64,000 nt of DNA from Spirogloea muscicola. Taxonomy: Eukaryota > Streptophyta > Zygnematophyceae > Spirogloeales > Spirogloeaceae. Shown here in pieces: positions 42,427 through 53,403 of this stretch (the first letter of the stretch is position 1; each line of letters starts with the position of its first letter). The notes under the pieces were generated by a model, which was not told where the DNA came from, did no database searches, and saw only the letters and a list, made by a program, of their open reading frames with translations. The translations under genes and the position numbers were made by a program. Where the stretch lies: assembly GCA_009602725.1 (NCBI GenBank), contig WELB01000026.1, forward strand, positions 907,594 to 971,593, written 5' to 3'.

Positions 42427-44687
42427 ATGCACGCTGGCGTGGCGTGTGGCTGGCCAGCGCTCAGTATAAGAAGGCGGGCAAGCGGTCTTGCTCCGTGCAC
42501 TAGCCGACCCAGTGAATGTCTGTGTAGCAATCGCGGGCTGCTTGCCCAACAGGCGCTGCCAGCAGCTGGGTGCCGAAGGCCTTGGCAGCGTCAGATATTC
42601 CGTGCGACTGCGGCCCAGCAATCACCAGAGACACCGGCGAGTGGCCCGGTTTCGCATCTTCAAGGAGTAGCACCAGCCATCAGCCTTTCTCCTGAGGGAG
42701 GCCCTCGCGGCAGTGCCGCAATGGCCTGCTCCTACAGTGAATGGGCAATAAGAGTGATGCAGCAGTGCTGACGCTTTGATGGCTCCTGTGCGTGTCTGCA
42801 GCCAAAGGAGGGCCTGTGCCTCCAGCTCGAGCAAGTCCGGAAGACCTTTGGGAAGCGGACCGTGGTGGACAATGTAAGCATCACCGTGCGCCAGGGCGAA
42901 GTGGTGAGCTCTGGTCTCTGGCGCTCTTCTTGAGGCCCTGACGCCCACGATTCTGCCACCAACTAGGTGCTGATTGGCTGGCCAGGGGCTTGTTTGCTGC
43001 TGGAAGTGCTGCAGGTAGGTCTGCTGGGCCCCAATGGCGCGGGCAAGAGCACGGTGTTCGCCATGATGGTGGGCCAGGATGTTCCGACTGATGGAGGCGT
43101 CCGACTGGGCGTGGAAGACATCACCCAGCTGCCCCTCGAGAGCCGTGCTCGACTCGGAATCGGGTACCTGACTCAGGTCCTTCATCTGCCTGAGCTGAGC
43201 TTGTCAGTCACCCCCTGCACAAGCCCGGCTTTGCAGCTGCATTGGGAGATCTCGTTTCAGTCAGGACAGTGGTCAGGCATGCTCATTGCGACCTAAAGCA
43301 ATGTGACTTACTGATGCACATGTCCACACCGAGTAAGGCTCTGACGATTACCATTCCACAAGTTGTCTATCGACTTGTTCCGATCTTGTGCAAGTCTCAT
43401 GGCTGGTTGTCAGATGACAACTGCAGGAGCCGAGTGTTTTCAAGGGACTCAGTGTCCAAGACAACATCCTCCTTGTGCTGCAAGAGAGTGGCCTATCCAA
43501 AGATGCTCGCGCTTCTCGGCTGCAGGTTATGCTTGGTCAACTGCTTGCTTGGGATGATACTGGAGGATGTAGATGCATACTGTCGACACTGCAATGATAT
43601 CTCCTCGCAGATTGAGCTTAGCAAGCAGTCTTGAAAAGTAAGCGAGTCACTTTGATATTGGCCAGACATCACCCTTGCTCAGAAGTCCCAGTATGTTCAT
43701 CGTCATGGAAGACGGAGACAGAAAGGCAAAAGATGTATGTGCCCTGGCATGCTAAAGTAGCCCTGTCTTGCTGCTTACCACAGGAGTTGCTGCAAGGCTT
43801 CCGTCTGGAGCATGTCAAGGACACATTGGGAAGGGAGCTCTCCGGTGGCGAGCGCAGGCGAACTGTAAGTTGCAACCTGACTTCCGCAGGTGTCAAGCAC
43901 TCTCCTGCTCGCCCAACTGCAGATGCTCATGATCACCGGTCCAAACAATTCACTTCTGATCATTCGCATCAACAGTTCCATATGATTGCTCTTTGCCTGC
44001 TTTTGCACGCGCAGGAGCTTGCAAGGGCCCTAGCTGTCAATTGCAGCGGGAAACCCCCACGAATCCTGCTAGTTGACGAGCCCTTTGCTGGGGTAAGTTG
44101 GTCTCTTCTTGCTCGTATGGCTTTCAGGCATGATAGTTGCATCTGTCAAGAGGCTCCTGCTCCTGTTTCTCTTCTCCAAGAGGTGCTGTAAGAAAGCCCC
44201 GCCAGACTCAGTCAAGTGCTACTGTGAGCTGATATTACTTAACATACGGTAGTCATTGGGAACAGGCTTTAAATTAAAGCTCCAAGCCGTTCTCTGCAAA
44301 TAAAGATTGCTAAGGAGTCGCCTGAGAATCACTTTCCCATTGTTCACTCAGGTGGATCCTATAGGAGTCTCAGAGATCCAAGGGCTTCTTAGACACCTCC
44401 GGGATGATAACAACATTGGCATCCTCATCACTGATCACAATGTATATCAATGCCTGAGGACTGCAGCGATTGAGCCAATGACTGACCTCACGTGCAGCTC
44501 TCTTCACCTTCAGTCTTTCTGATCATTGTCGCTTCGATCTTTCCAGGTGAATGAGACACTGAGGATCTGTGACAGAGCATACATGATTTACCAAGGTAAA
44601 GTCATAGCGGCAGGAATGCCAGACGATCTCTATGGCGACCCATTTGTAAGGTTGCACTACCTTGGAGAGAGCTTCCCACGTGTATGA
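42427..44687 (+). CDS. LptB-like ABC transporter ATPase, probably plastid
   Basis: ATP-binding subunit of the family that powers lipopolysaccharide export in bacteria. Eight exons, all phase 0: 42427-42648, 42802-42903, 43015-43176, 43427-43525, 43784-43864, 44015-44092, 44352-44441, 44547-44687; 324 aa. Walker A is [19 protein letters not shown], followed by [20 protein letters not shown] (LptB-type wording), signature LSGGERRR, Walker [12 protein letters not shown]-loop [10 protein letters not shown] and H-loop TDHNV. The core is about 250 aa as in bacterial LptB; the roughly 74-residue leader is Ser/Arg/Ala-rich and resembles a plastid transit peptide, though this first exon is inferred from splice phase only. 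The exons seem to map onto the bacterial domain without gaps. Membrane partners (LptF/G-like) are not in the window. Confidence 0.9.
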
Positions 44688-45128
44688 AGAGCAATAACTT
44701 GAATCAATAGAGAGACAGGCACTTGACCGATCATGGCGAAGAGCATGGAACAGCTGTTCAACAAACTTGTGACCATTCAGTCAGACTGGAGTACACAGTT
44801 TTTGAACTTCAGTTGCCCACAGGTGCCCGCCATGCAGGGGTTCTGTGAATCAGCTTGTTTTTGAGCTTCTAGATGTACTGATTATGCAGATAAATGCTTC
44901 AGCAATTGCACCTTTCAACTCCGAGCAATGGTTGTGCGAATGCATTGAGAATCTGGAAGACCAGCCTCTACTGATCTGCAGCCTCGTGCAGAAATAAGCA
45001 AGGGCCAACTCTCTATTGACATGCGGATTTTGGAAGCAGAGGTGGTCAGCAATATCAAGGATACTTCGGCAGGCCAAGACATAATGAAAGCTTACAAAGA
45101 GTAAAAAAAAGAATGACGTGCACTTGGA
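44688..45128. other. Short space between convergent genes
   Basis: 441 bp between the LptB-like stop (+) and the MMADHC-like stop (-). It should hold both 3' UTRs. Nothing else was recognised. Confidence 0.5.
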
Positions 45129-46352
45129 TTAGAGGTCTACTTTTGCAATGAGGCTCAACAAGAGTGCAGGTGGAGCATTTGTGAAAAGAGTTGCCGGGTA
45201 AACAGCAGAGCCCCACTTTGGGTGGAGGACAACTTTGCAGCAGCCGGCATTCTGGCAGGAGTAGCCGAGGAAGAACTGGAGGGCGTCGACTTCACTATAG
45301 ACAGTATTGGTGACCCTATGTACCATCTGTACAGCAATTTTGATGGTGAGAGCGGATCAGTATCTATGAGAAAGCAGTGATACAGATTCCTAGGCACGAT
45401 CAGCTGTGCACGAATCAGTGAAATGGATATCGGACTTGACAGCGGGGGCCAGAGGTCTATCGTGAGCCATAAATTAGTCAAACCATTGCCAGCAACAGGG
45501 ACTGCTCAACACTGCAAGCCTGCTAGGCCCAAGGACTGGCCGCTCACAGGGAGACCTGAGCAGGGATCGATGTAGTCACAAAAGTAGCCGAGCGAGGAGG
45601 CCTCCTTGTGGACAGCCTGTGCCCAGGCCATGAACTGCATCGCCAAGCACAGGGAGACCACTTGTGAAGAGCCTCGACAGGAGGACAGCTTAGCCGTTCG
45701 CCGACGTCTCAGGTCTTGTCAGAATCTGTAGTGTTGCTCAATGCAAGAATCAGCTCAAGAGTGACGCCTGGGCAGGGCAACGGTGAAGGAGCGTGGCGGG
45801 CTGCCTCACAGCCTCAAGCAGGCGGTCCTTCTCGGCCTCGACCTCGTCGCCGAATCTGACCAGCTCCATGGAGGCCCTCTGGCACGTCGGTACGATCACG
45901 ACGTCGCCGAGGTCCTGGCCAGGGAACATGGCCGCCAGCTCGCGCTTGTAGTGCTCGGGGCAGCCTGCACACCACATGGCAGGCAGCCCAATATCACGTC
46001 GCCAGTCAAGACGTCCTCCAGCAGCTGGCCCAGTGGCCTCAACTGACGCCGAGCTCGTCCCAGTTGCGGCGCAGTGTTGCAAGCGAGGTCCTCTTCCCAA
46101 TGCAGGCGTGACCGAAGAGCTCCGCTGAGGCTTCAGAATGCTGGCAAGCAGCCACTGCGCCTGGGAGAAGGCGCACCCAGGGCTACCCTGGGGGATCGGA
46201 AGGTAGCGCCAAGCTGAGGCGGCCTGGTGGCGGCGGCGGGGTCGTGCATTACTGTGCACGGAGTACTCCATGCCCGAGCGCGTGGTGCGGACGTCCACGA
46301 GCGCGTGCCGGCCCCGCCGCGGCGGCGGCGGCTCCGGCTCGGCGGCGCCCAT
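45129..46352 (-). CDS. MMADHC-like cobalamin trafficking protein
   Basis: Homologue of human MMADHC (CblD), which receives processed vitamin B12 from CblC and directs it to methionine synthase and methylmalonyl-CoA mutase. Exons read: ATG 46352 (MGAAEPEPPPPRRGRHALVD ... SGMEYSVH), a less certain middle exon near 46.16 kb, 45964-45810 (CPEHYKRELAAMFPGQDLGD, IVPTCQRASMELV, VEAEKDRLLEA), 45634-45548 (FMAWAQAVHKEASSLGYFCD, YIDPCSGLP) and one near 45,299-45,129 (EVDALQFFLGY, NAGCCKVVLHPKWGSAVYPA, LFTNAPP). These match the human C-terminal region (CPELL..., WADFIDPSSGLA, GFSVDDLGCCKV, SIFTNATP). A small exon before the last may be missing. Land plants lack B12 enzymes, so the gene supports an algal host. 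Confidence 0.83.
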
Positions 46353-48304
46353 CGCCGCGGCCTCCAGAACAGACTCGGAAGCGGCAGCGGGGGGGCGACG
46401 CGAGGGCTGCGACGCTGCGGGAGCNGCTGCAGGCAGGGCTGCTCAGCTGCGGGCGACTGGAGTGATGACCAGCCGGCCGCTGTGACACGACGGGAAGGGA
46501 AGGCGCGCGCGGTGCGCACGAAATGACTGGGTCCGTGGCCAACTCAAGCCAGTACACCGTTCAGGCAAAAGCTAGTGCAGAACTTGGGCTACATGAATTG
46601 AAGCCCTATGCTTAGGTGGCTAAGATTAGTGTGTAGTGACAGTGAAAGAGTGTAACACAGAAGGCGCGCGGTGTGGATGGGGAAGCGGCTGCTGATATTA
46701 AAAGAGCGGCTGTGAAAGCCAGCCAGATGCATACAGGTGTTCATGACGGAGCCACAGGCTAGACAGCCAGGGCGCTCTTAGTAACCCCGTGTCAGCAGTA
46801 GGAAGTCAGATGAGCTGAGGGGAGGAAGAGCAACCCCGCTGCGCAAGCCAGAGGCTGCTGCAAGGGCACGACCAGCGCGGCGATGCAAAGCAAGCGCTTG
46901 GGAACGCTGTAGCGACATAGATGGATGAGAGGGAGGCCAAAGCAAGCCAGTACACTGTTTTCAGGAAGCACCAAAGAAACCTTCGAGAGGGAGTCAGGTC
47001 AATGCGTTTCATTCCCACAGCCAACCAGCCAGCCGTCTTGCTGTACTGCCCCCCCCCATCAAGGAAAATTAACAGCTCTAATGTAGTAGGGCTCCCCTAT
47101 TTCCTCTCGCCATAGCTCTCCCCCGCCTACCGGCGGCTTGTAAACCCTTCTGCCCCCGCGATCCCCCTTCAACCCCCATGTCAGCCTGTCATATTCACAA
47201 GCAATCACTCGTGGGTATTGAGATTTTCCATCAGCAGGCTTTTCGTACACTTACCGCGGCCTTCCTTAGCACAGGGCTTCATTCTGTGTAGCCCCATACT
47301 TACACTTACCTTTTGCCTAAACAGTGTGATAGCTTGATCTGGCCTCCATCTCATGTACGCGCGTTGTGCGCCTTCTACTCACTCGATACACTTTGCCCCT
47401 GCCCTCCATGCCCTTAGCAGCAGCTGAGCTTGCGCAGCAGGACTTCGTAGCCAGGCTCCCCTCTCTCTCCCCTGGGCTCATCTGACACCGTAGTGCTGAC
47501 ACGGGGCTACTGAATGGGCCCTGAGCTGCGAGTCTGCAGCGCCACGGCCTCTGTTTCCCACAAACTGGCCAACTCTAACGGCTACCCTATACTAGCTGCT
47601 TCACCCCACCCCAATGATCTCCCACGCCAGCATGCTTAAAGCATGCACCGCCACACAGCAAGGGCATGTTGGCTGGCCACAACTTATAGTGACTTGTCAA
47701 CCTAGGCTTGCTTTGCCCTCGTGGCCTTGTGTTACGTGCAGATGCTAGCAGCTCCATGCATGGCATGAGGCGAGCAAGAGTAGACAGAACTGGCTCGGCA
47801 TGTGAACTACATTCTCGTGGCCATCTCTCTCCAGACTCCATCTTTTCCCGTTCCTCCTGGCAGCGGCACTCTGCAACCAGCCTCAAAGCTGTTGCCGAAA
47901 TGTTGCAGCTGCCCTATTCAATCCTTACTGCTGCAGAGCAGCTCATCCCTTTCATACCAGCTTTCACGCCTCATCAATGGAAGTTGGAACTGGTTGCTGG
48001 CCGGTGAAGTAGCTGCAGTATGTTAAGACGTCCTTGGCACAATCAGTCAGAGCTCTGATCACATTGTATGCAAGAAAGCACAGAGTGGTTGTTAAGTGGC
48101 AACCTGCAGAATGTGCAACATTCTGTTAAGCAACTGTTACCTTGATGAGGACGACCCACATGTTGCCAGCGGCCTTAACGCTGCGATGCTTTCCTCCAGC
48201 TTACCCTCCAGCTTACCCCAGCAACCTCCAGCTGAGGTGCATGTCCACCTTACTGTCGTCCACGGTGGACAACACTCTGCTCATGTGCACAGAAGCATCG
48301 GTCC
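46353..48304. repeat. Repeat cluster between MMADHC-like and nucleotidyltransferase genes
   Basis: R2 in reverse at 46,500-46,585; an R3 copy in reverse at about 46,685-46,920, almost identical to 55,008-55,228; an R2 fragment in reverse at 46,915-46,965; R2 (+) at 47,303-47,380 preceded by the CTTAGCACAGGGCTT motif. A single N lies at 46,425 in the GC-rich leader of the MMADHC-like gene. 47.4-48.3 kb shows no recognisable feature apart from the 3' UTR of the next leftward gene. Confidence 0.75.
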
Positions 48305-51300
48305 TCAAGTACCGGCCCACTCAGTCTGCATGATGTTGGGTGTTGGGGGGGGCACGCCCACGGCTTTGATGACAACCCTTGTTCTGCCACCTCTGCCACC
48401 TGTGGACGGGCCAATAGCCTGGCCGCTTGGCCCTACGTCACGACTGCTTGTCTCTTTGGGACCAACGTTAGCCCCAGCTTTCACCTCTCCCTTGGACCTG
48501 TTATATCGTGCCCGGCCTTGCTCACGTCGCTTTCCTACGGGCTGCTCCAACCCCTTGCGCTCTGCAGATTGCCCTTCTTGGCTGCACGCTTCAGCATCTC
48601 CTGCAACTCTCGGTCTCTGCTTGTCTGCATTGGAGAGTTGAGGGGATGCCTTGGGACATTTACTTGCTCCTGAAGCAGAAGCACCTGTCGATTTAAGTCC
48701 CGTGTCCAATCCTACTTGTGACCCTCTTCTCGGCCTGTGGTACCGACCATGCCCACGCATTTGTTCTCGAGTTGGCTCTGACCCTTTACGTACTGGCGAA
48801 ACACCTGTCTGACTGTAATCTCCATCCTTCTCTACACTGTCAGCATTCAGCTCGTTGTGGATGGCCGCTTGAGGACTTAGCGTGCGAGCATCCTGAAGGC
48901 GCTGGGCCTCCTTGGGCAGAAGCAGAGCCAGCAGGTTGATACCGCCAGTCAACTTTGCAACATCTGCTGGATAGGAACCAGCGTGAAGTGGCTGTGCAAC
49001 CTTATGCTCGTCTGGCCTTGCTGTCGACAACTCAACTAGATGAGCTGGTAGATAGTCCTTTGGCAGCGCAGGTGGCAGCTGGGAGTCTGAGTGTGCAGAA
49101 AGCAAATTTGGCAATGCCTGTGTAGGCCTGGTTATATCCAGCATGGAGGTAGACACATGGTCATGCCCCACCTGTGAAGCTGCAGCTGGAATAGAGTGCT
49201 CCTGTCTGAACCATGGGCCATCATGTACAGGGGGAGTACGAATCTCGTCAAAGCCTCGCAATTGATGCTGTTGCCTCTGGTCCAAAGTTGTTCCGCCATT
49301 GTTGTGAGGCTGCCGCCACCAAGAGCCTTCACGGCCTAAAGCTGAGGGGCCCTGGATGCCGCCTACGGTGGCTTGAGATTCCAGAGGAATTGCTTGGGTT
49401 GCTCTCGGCCCAACCACCTGCCTTTGACCACTCCACACAATGCCAACACTTGGTGCACTGGCACCAGCGGGTAGCAGCTGCTCAAGGCTCTGGCGATGGG
49501 GCGCCTCTGCGGTCTCGCCAGCGTCCTGTGAGTGCCTGCTGTACGGGGCTGCTAATGTTTGCCTGGGATTGCCTGTACCAAGAGAAACACCAGCAGCAGG
49601 TTCATGCCTCAGTCTGGTAAACTCCCGCACTGGTCGAGCAGGCCACTTGAACAGAAATATTTGCAGTTCTTGCAGGCGGTGGCCTTCCAAAGGAGGAGGT
49701 CTGCCAAGTGCTGTAGCAGCTAATGAAAAGGCATGAGTAACGCGTGGAAAATGGTTGGCCTGCACTGAGCGCGCACAATTCTCCACCAAATCGAAGGGAT
49801 CCACCACCTTCACATGACAGCACTTGACATTACTCAGGGGGTTATTGGTTGCAGGTACAGCTTCAAGTGTAAGGAAGGACAACTGTCAGCATCTTATGCC
49901 TGGACATTCTTCAAGTTGTGAACTTTTAATGAGTAGCTCAAAATTTGCAACCCCTTAGTCAGCACAGTCTCACTTACTATGATTGTGGCCTAAAGCATTG
50001 CCACAGGCTAACTTAGTGGATGGGTAGATGAGGAGGGTACGCTTCTCACTGCCATGCTGTAGTTTTTTGATGACCAAAACTGTGGCAAATCCTGTGGGTC
50101 TCTCCAAGTGCCACTGTAAGTGCACACTGCAAGACCTTGCTGCCACAAGTCATTCACTGCTCCAAACTGCACAGTAGTGAATCAAATCAAGTTGGAATGA
50201 GCTGGTCACATGACTTGATTATACGTGCATGGGCTCAGAGGAAGTTGCTAGCAATTATATATAAACGAATCAAGGCCGACTATGCAGCCCCAGCCGATTG
50301 ATCCTATGCCATATGTACTTCTGGCAAACTGCACGACATCAGAAACTCTTGTGCTTGCATGTCCTTCATAGGTCTAAGCGATTCTTTTTCTCTACTTCCC
50401 AATCACAAGAGACCTATACATCGACACTTACAAACCCTACCAATCACCTGCAGCTACAAGCAGTCTGCATGGCAGCATACCCTGAGAAAGAATGTAGCAA
50501 AGAGTGTTGCAAGACTGGTTTGATTCAAAGCAGCACCACTATAAAGCTTCCACTCAGACAAAGCCTGCTTGCAATGAGCGAAGAAGTGCTCATTGTTCAA
50601 AGGGACACCCTTATCTGCTCAAATACAGCACAACCACAATGCATCATAAGCCCTGGTGACATGATTCGAGCAGATGGTTATCATTATGGCTGACACCATA
50701 CAACGAAGTGCCAGCCCGTCTCAATGGGATTGCTTGGAGCGTGCCAGGACCTTCCGAAAGTACACTATCCGCAGAAGATGACAGCACATCAAGGACTGCA
50801 TACTCTGACATGCAGAAGCTGGCCGAGTACAAACTTCACTGCACATGTGCTTTGCTGAGCCAAGAGGAGGCAAGCACCTACAGATACGTCTGACAAATCT
50901 TTGGGAAGTATACTACTCAGCGGAGGCAGAATTGGAGGCACAATAATCTGCAGGAGGACTCAAGACGACGCTCAATGCAAGGTCCGTGGTCTAAGATTTG
51001 CTCATGCTGCATTCTCCTGCATAGCCTTTGCTTATCCCAATACACGATCAACTTGGCCTTACAACAATACAAATACAGATTCTGCCTATATAAGAGCTGG
51101 TCACCTGCAAATGGAGAATCACGAGTTGGGCCAAAGCATAGGAATTCAGTGTTCCCATCTTCGGAGAGTTGATGTCTTGGCACTTCGCCCACCATTTGAC
51201 CTGCAACCTTGCTCCTTGTTTTTCAGTTCAAGTCCTCCTTACCTGAGTTAGTCACCACTGCAGCACTTTATAGACCTGGCACAAGTTGCTAGATGTGCAT

Positions 51301-52598
51301 AGAGCACAATGTGAAGAGGCGCAGAGGGGGGCCTTACCAGGAAGATCAGCTGTCGGCACCTGAGATCAAGCTCAGCCACCCACTTGAGGACCCGGGACTT
51401 GAGAAGACCCTTGCCATTGTTGATGGACAGATCACAGGCGATGCCAGTGGCTTTGTCGTGGAACATGATCAGTGGAATGCGCGCATGTGCAACCACTTGC
51501 ATCCTCACTGCCATTGCTGTGCGCATGTACAATAACCACAAAGTAAGAGATGAAGGAAAGTCAAGCATGCAAACGACTTCACAAAAAAATCATGGCCAGA
51601 CACCCCTGCAACTGCATGAGACATAAATTGCTCACACTGACAGTCGCTCACGTGTTTGGCCATATGCAAGGGTGCGTGCAATTCTGGCCAACAATCTTCG
51701 GTTGGCGTAATCCTTGTGCAGAGGAGACGATGGGGGCAGCTCCAGGGCAACATCGAGATCCCCCCATGGCGTGTAAAGATTGGACTCAAAAGAGCCAAAA
51801 GGTAAGACAGTAGAACCTGAGGCAAAAACACTGAACAGAAGTTGGTGTTGAGGCAGATCAATATCGGCTGCCATTCCCTGTGCATAATCGTGTGGTGCCA
51901 TGGTGGAGAGGTTGCAGGCTCGCACAGGACCCTCGGGCTGGCCTCCCGAGCGAGATTGTCGCACCTGGAGGGCAGATGTTGGTCTCTGCCAGGACGGCGT
52001 TGAGGCGGTCCACGACCTGGCAGCGCTGCAAATGGTCCTCCTGAGATGGTTGGAGCTCCGCAAACAAGCAGTGCAGGAGTCTGTCTAGGGGCGCTGATGC
52101 GCTGGACCAAGCCTCGTCGAGGTGGAGCGCAGACACCATCCTGGTGGCAGCAGCTTCTGCAACATGTTCCACCACTGCAGCAGACACGATGATTGGAAGT
52201 CAGCGGTCAAACGAGCTGTAAGTGCCGGGGCTGAGCTGCAGCGAGCGTGAGGACCTGCAAGACAAGGCCAGTGACGGCGACAGAAACCAGCACTCTACCC
52301 TTTGCTCCAGTGCTCGCCGGCTTTGGCTGCTGCCGGCAGGCGATCGAGACCGTCACCGTCTCCAAGAGGCTGAGGTGCCGCGGAGGCCCCTCACGCCTGG
52401 CAGATTGCCACTTGGACCAGCCACTGCCGAGCGTGGCAGAGCCACCGCTGTGGCTCACCGGCAAGGTCGGGTGGCCACGCGCCTCGCCGCGGCCCTCGGC
52501 CTCCGAAGGTGCTCGCGCCGCCGCCGGCGCCTCGGCCCCGGCNCGGGCGCGGGGACCGGCTGCGGCGGCTGCGGCGGCGGCGGCTGCAGAGCCTCCAT
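48305..52598 (-). CDS. Terminal nucleotidyltransferase (HESO1/URT1/MUT68 type)
   Basis: Adds uridines to the 3' ends of small RNAs or decay fragments in the plant family. Exons: GC-rich first exon from ATG 52598 to a donor near 52,457; 52174-51965 (RCQVVDRLNAVLAETNICPP); 51816-51652 (VLPFGSFESNLYTPWGDLDV: catalytic GS and two Asp); 51516-51338 (RIPLIMFHDKATGIACDLSI: third Asp); 51200-51105 (VKWWAKCQDINSPKMGTLNS, a family hallmark); 50947-50882 (IVPPILPPLSSILPKDL); 50126-50050 (TYSGTWRDPQDLPQFW); 49807-48305 (VVDPFDLVENCARSVQANHF, HAF). The catalytic core looks complete; one or two exons between 50.88 and 50.13 kb were not resolved. The last exon adds about 420 residues of Pro/Gln/Ser-rich, probably disordered tail. 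An N at 52,543 in the first exon leaves its frame uncertain. Confidence 0.88.
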
Positions 52599-52794
52599 CG
52601 CGCGGCTTGGCCACCGCGGAGGCACCACCGCGACGTGACACCCCGCAGCGCAGCCACTGACACCCGTCGACGGTGCGAACAAAAACATCTGACAAATCTC
52701 AGAAGTAGCAGCCGAAAAGCGCGGCCTGCCTGCTAGTACACTGCAAATGCCTGACGCCTCGCTTGTCGCGGGGCTTCTGAAAGAAGAAGTGCGC

Positions 52795-52950
52795 GCCCAT
52801 AGGAAACGGCCTTCTGAAAGAAGGCCGTTCCTCCGGCCGCTTCCCAAGCCATCACGAAGAAAGAAAGTGCTCCCAAGAGAGAAGGCGCGCGGTGCGCATG
52901 AAATTGAAAGAGAGGCCAATTCTAGCCTTACAAATGTCCTGTTACTTGGT
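52795..52950 (-). repeat. Hairpin and R2 copy
   Basis: A perfect 11-bp stem, AACGGCCTTCT (52,805-52,815) and AGAAGGCCGTT (52,819-52,829) with a GAA loop, lies next to a reverse R2 copy at 52,880-52,945 (GCGCGCGGTGCGCATGAAAT, GAGAGGCCAATTC). Confidence 0.7.
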
Positions 52951-53035
52951 AATGAGCTGGCTAAGGGGGACACTAATATCCCCGAGTGAGCACATGCATA
53001 CTGACATGCTATACTGAGGCGCCAAATCGCCACCA

Positions 53036-53403
53036 CGGAAACCCCACAACGCCGACACACTGGCTGCCCTGCGGACCCTTCATCCCCCAGCCCAAAACCC
53101 CTTCCGCCCTGGCTCGACGATTTTCAGCCCCCAACACCAGTGGAGCTCGATCCGGCTGCTCTGCGGTCAGCGCTGATATGGAGCCGGAAAGCTGCAGCTG
53201 GCGGGCCACCGGGCTGGCTGTTTGAAGATCTCCGTGAGCTCTGGCTCGACGAAGAGGCTGGCAACTTCTCCCTTTTACAGTGTGCCAGGCGGTGGCGCGT
53301 GGCCTCCTCTCCCCCAAGGCTAGGGCGGCTCTGACTTGCAGCACCCTCTTCGCCCTTTCCAAACCAACAGGGGACGTACGCCCCATCGCTATGGACGAGG
53401 TGT
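53036..53403 (+). mobile_element. Inverted partial copy of non-LTR retrotransposon
   Basis: Reads rightward as the same protein as the leftward element beside it (AVARGLLSPKARAALTCSTL, FALSKPTGDVRPIAMDEV). It is about 90% or more identical to the reverse complement of 53,471-53,850, with a 67-bp spacer. It ends abruptly at the spacer. This makes a large DNA palindrome. Confidence 0.85.
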
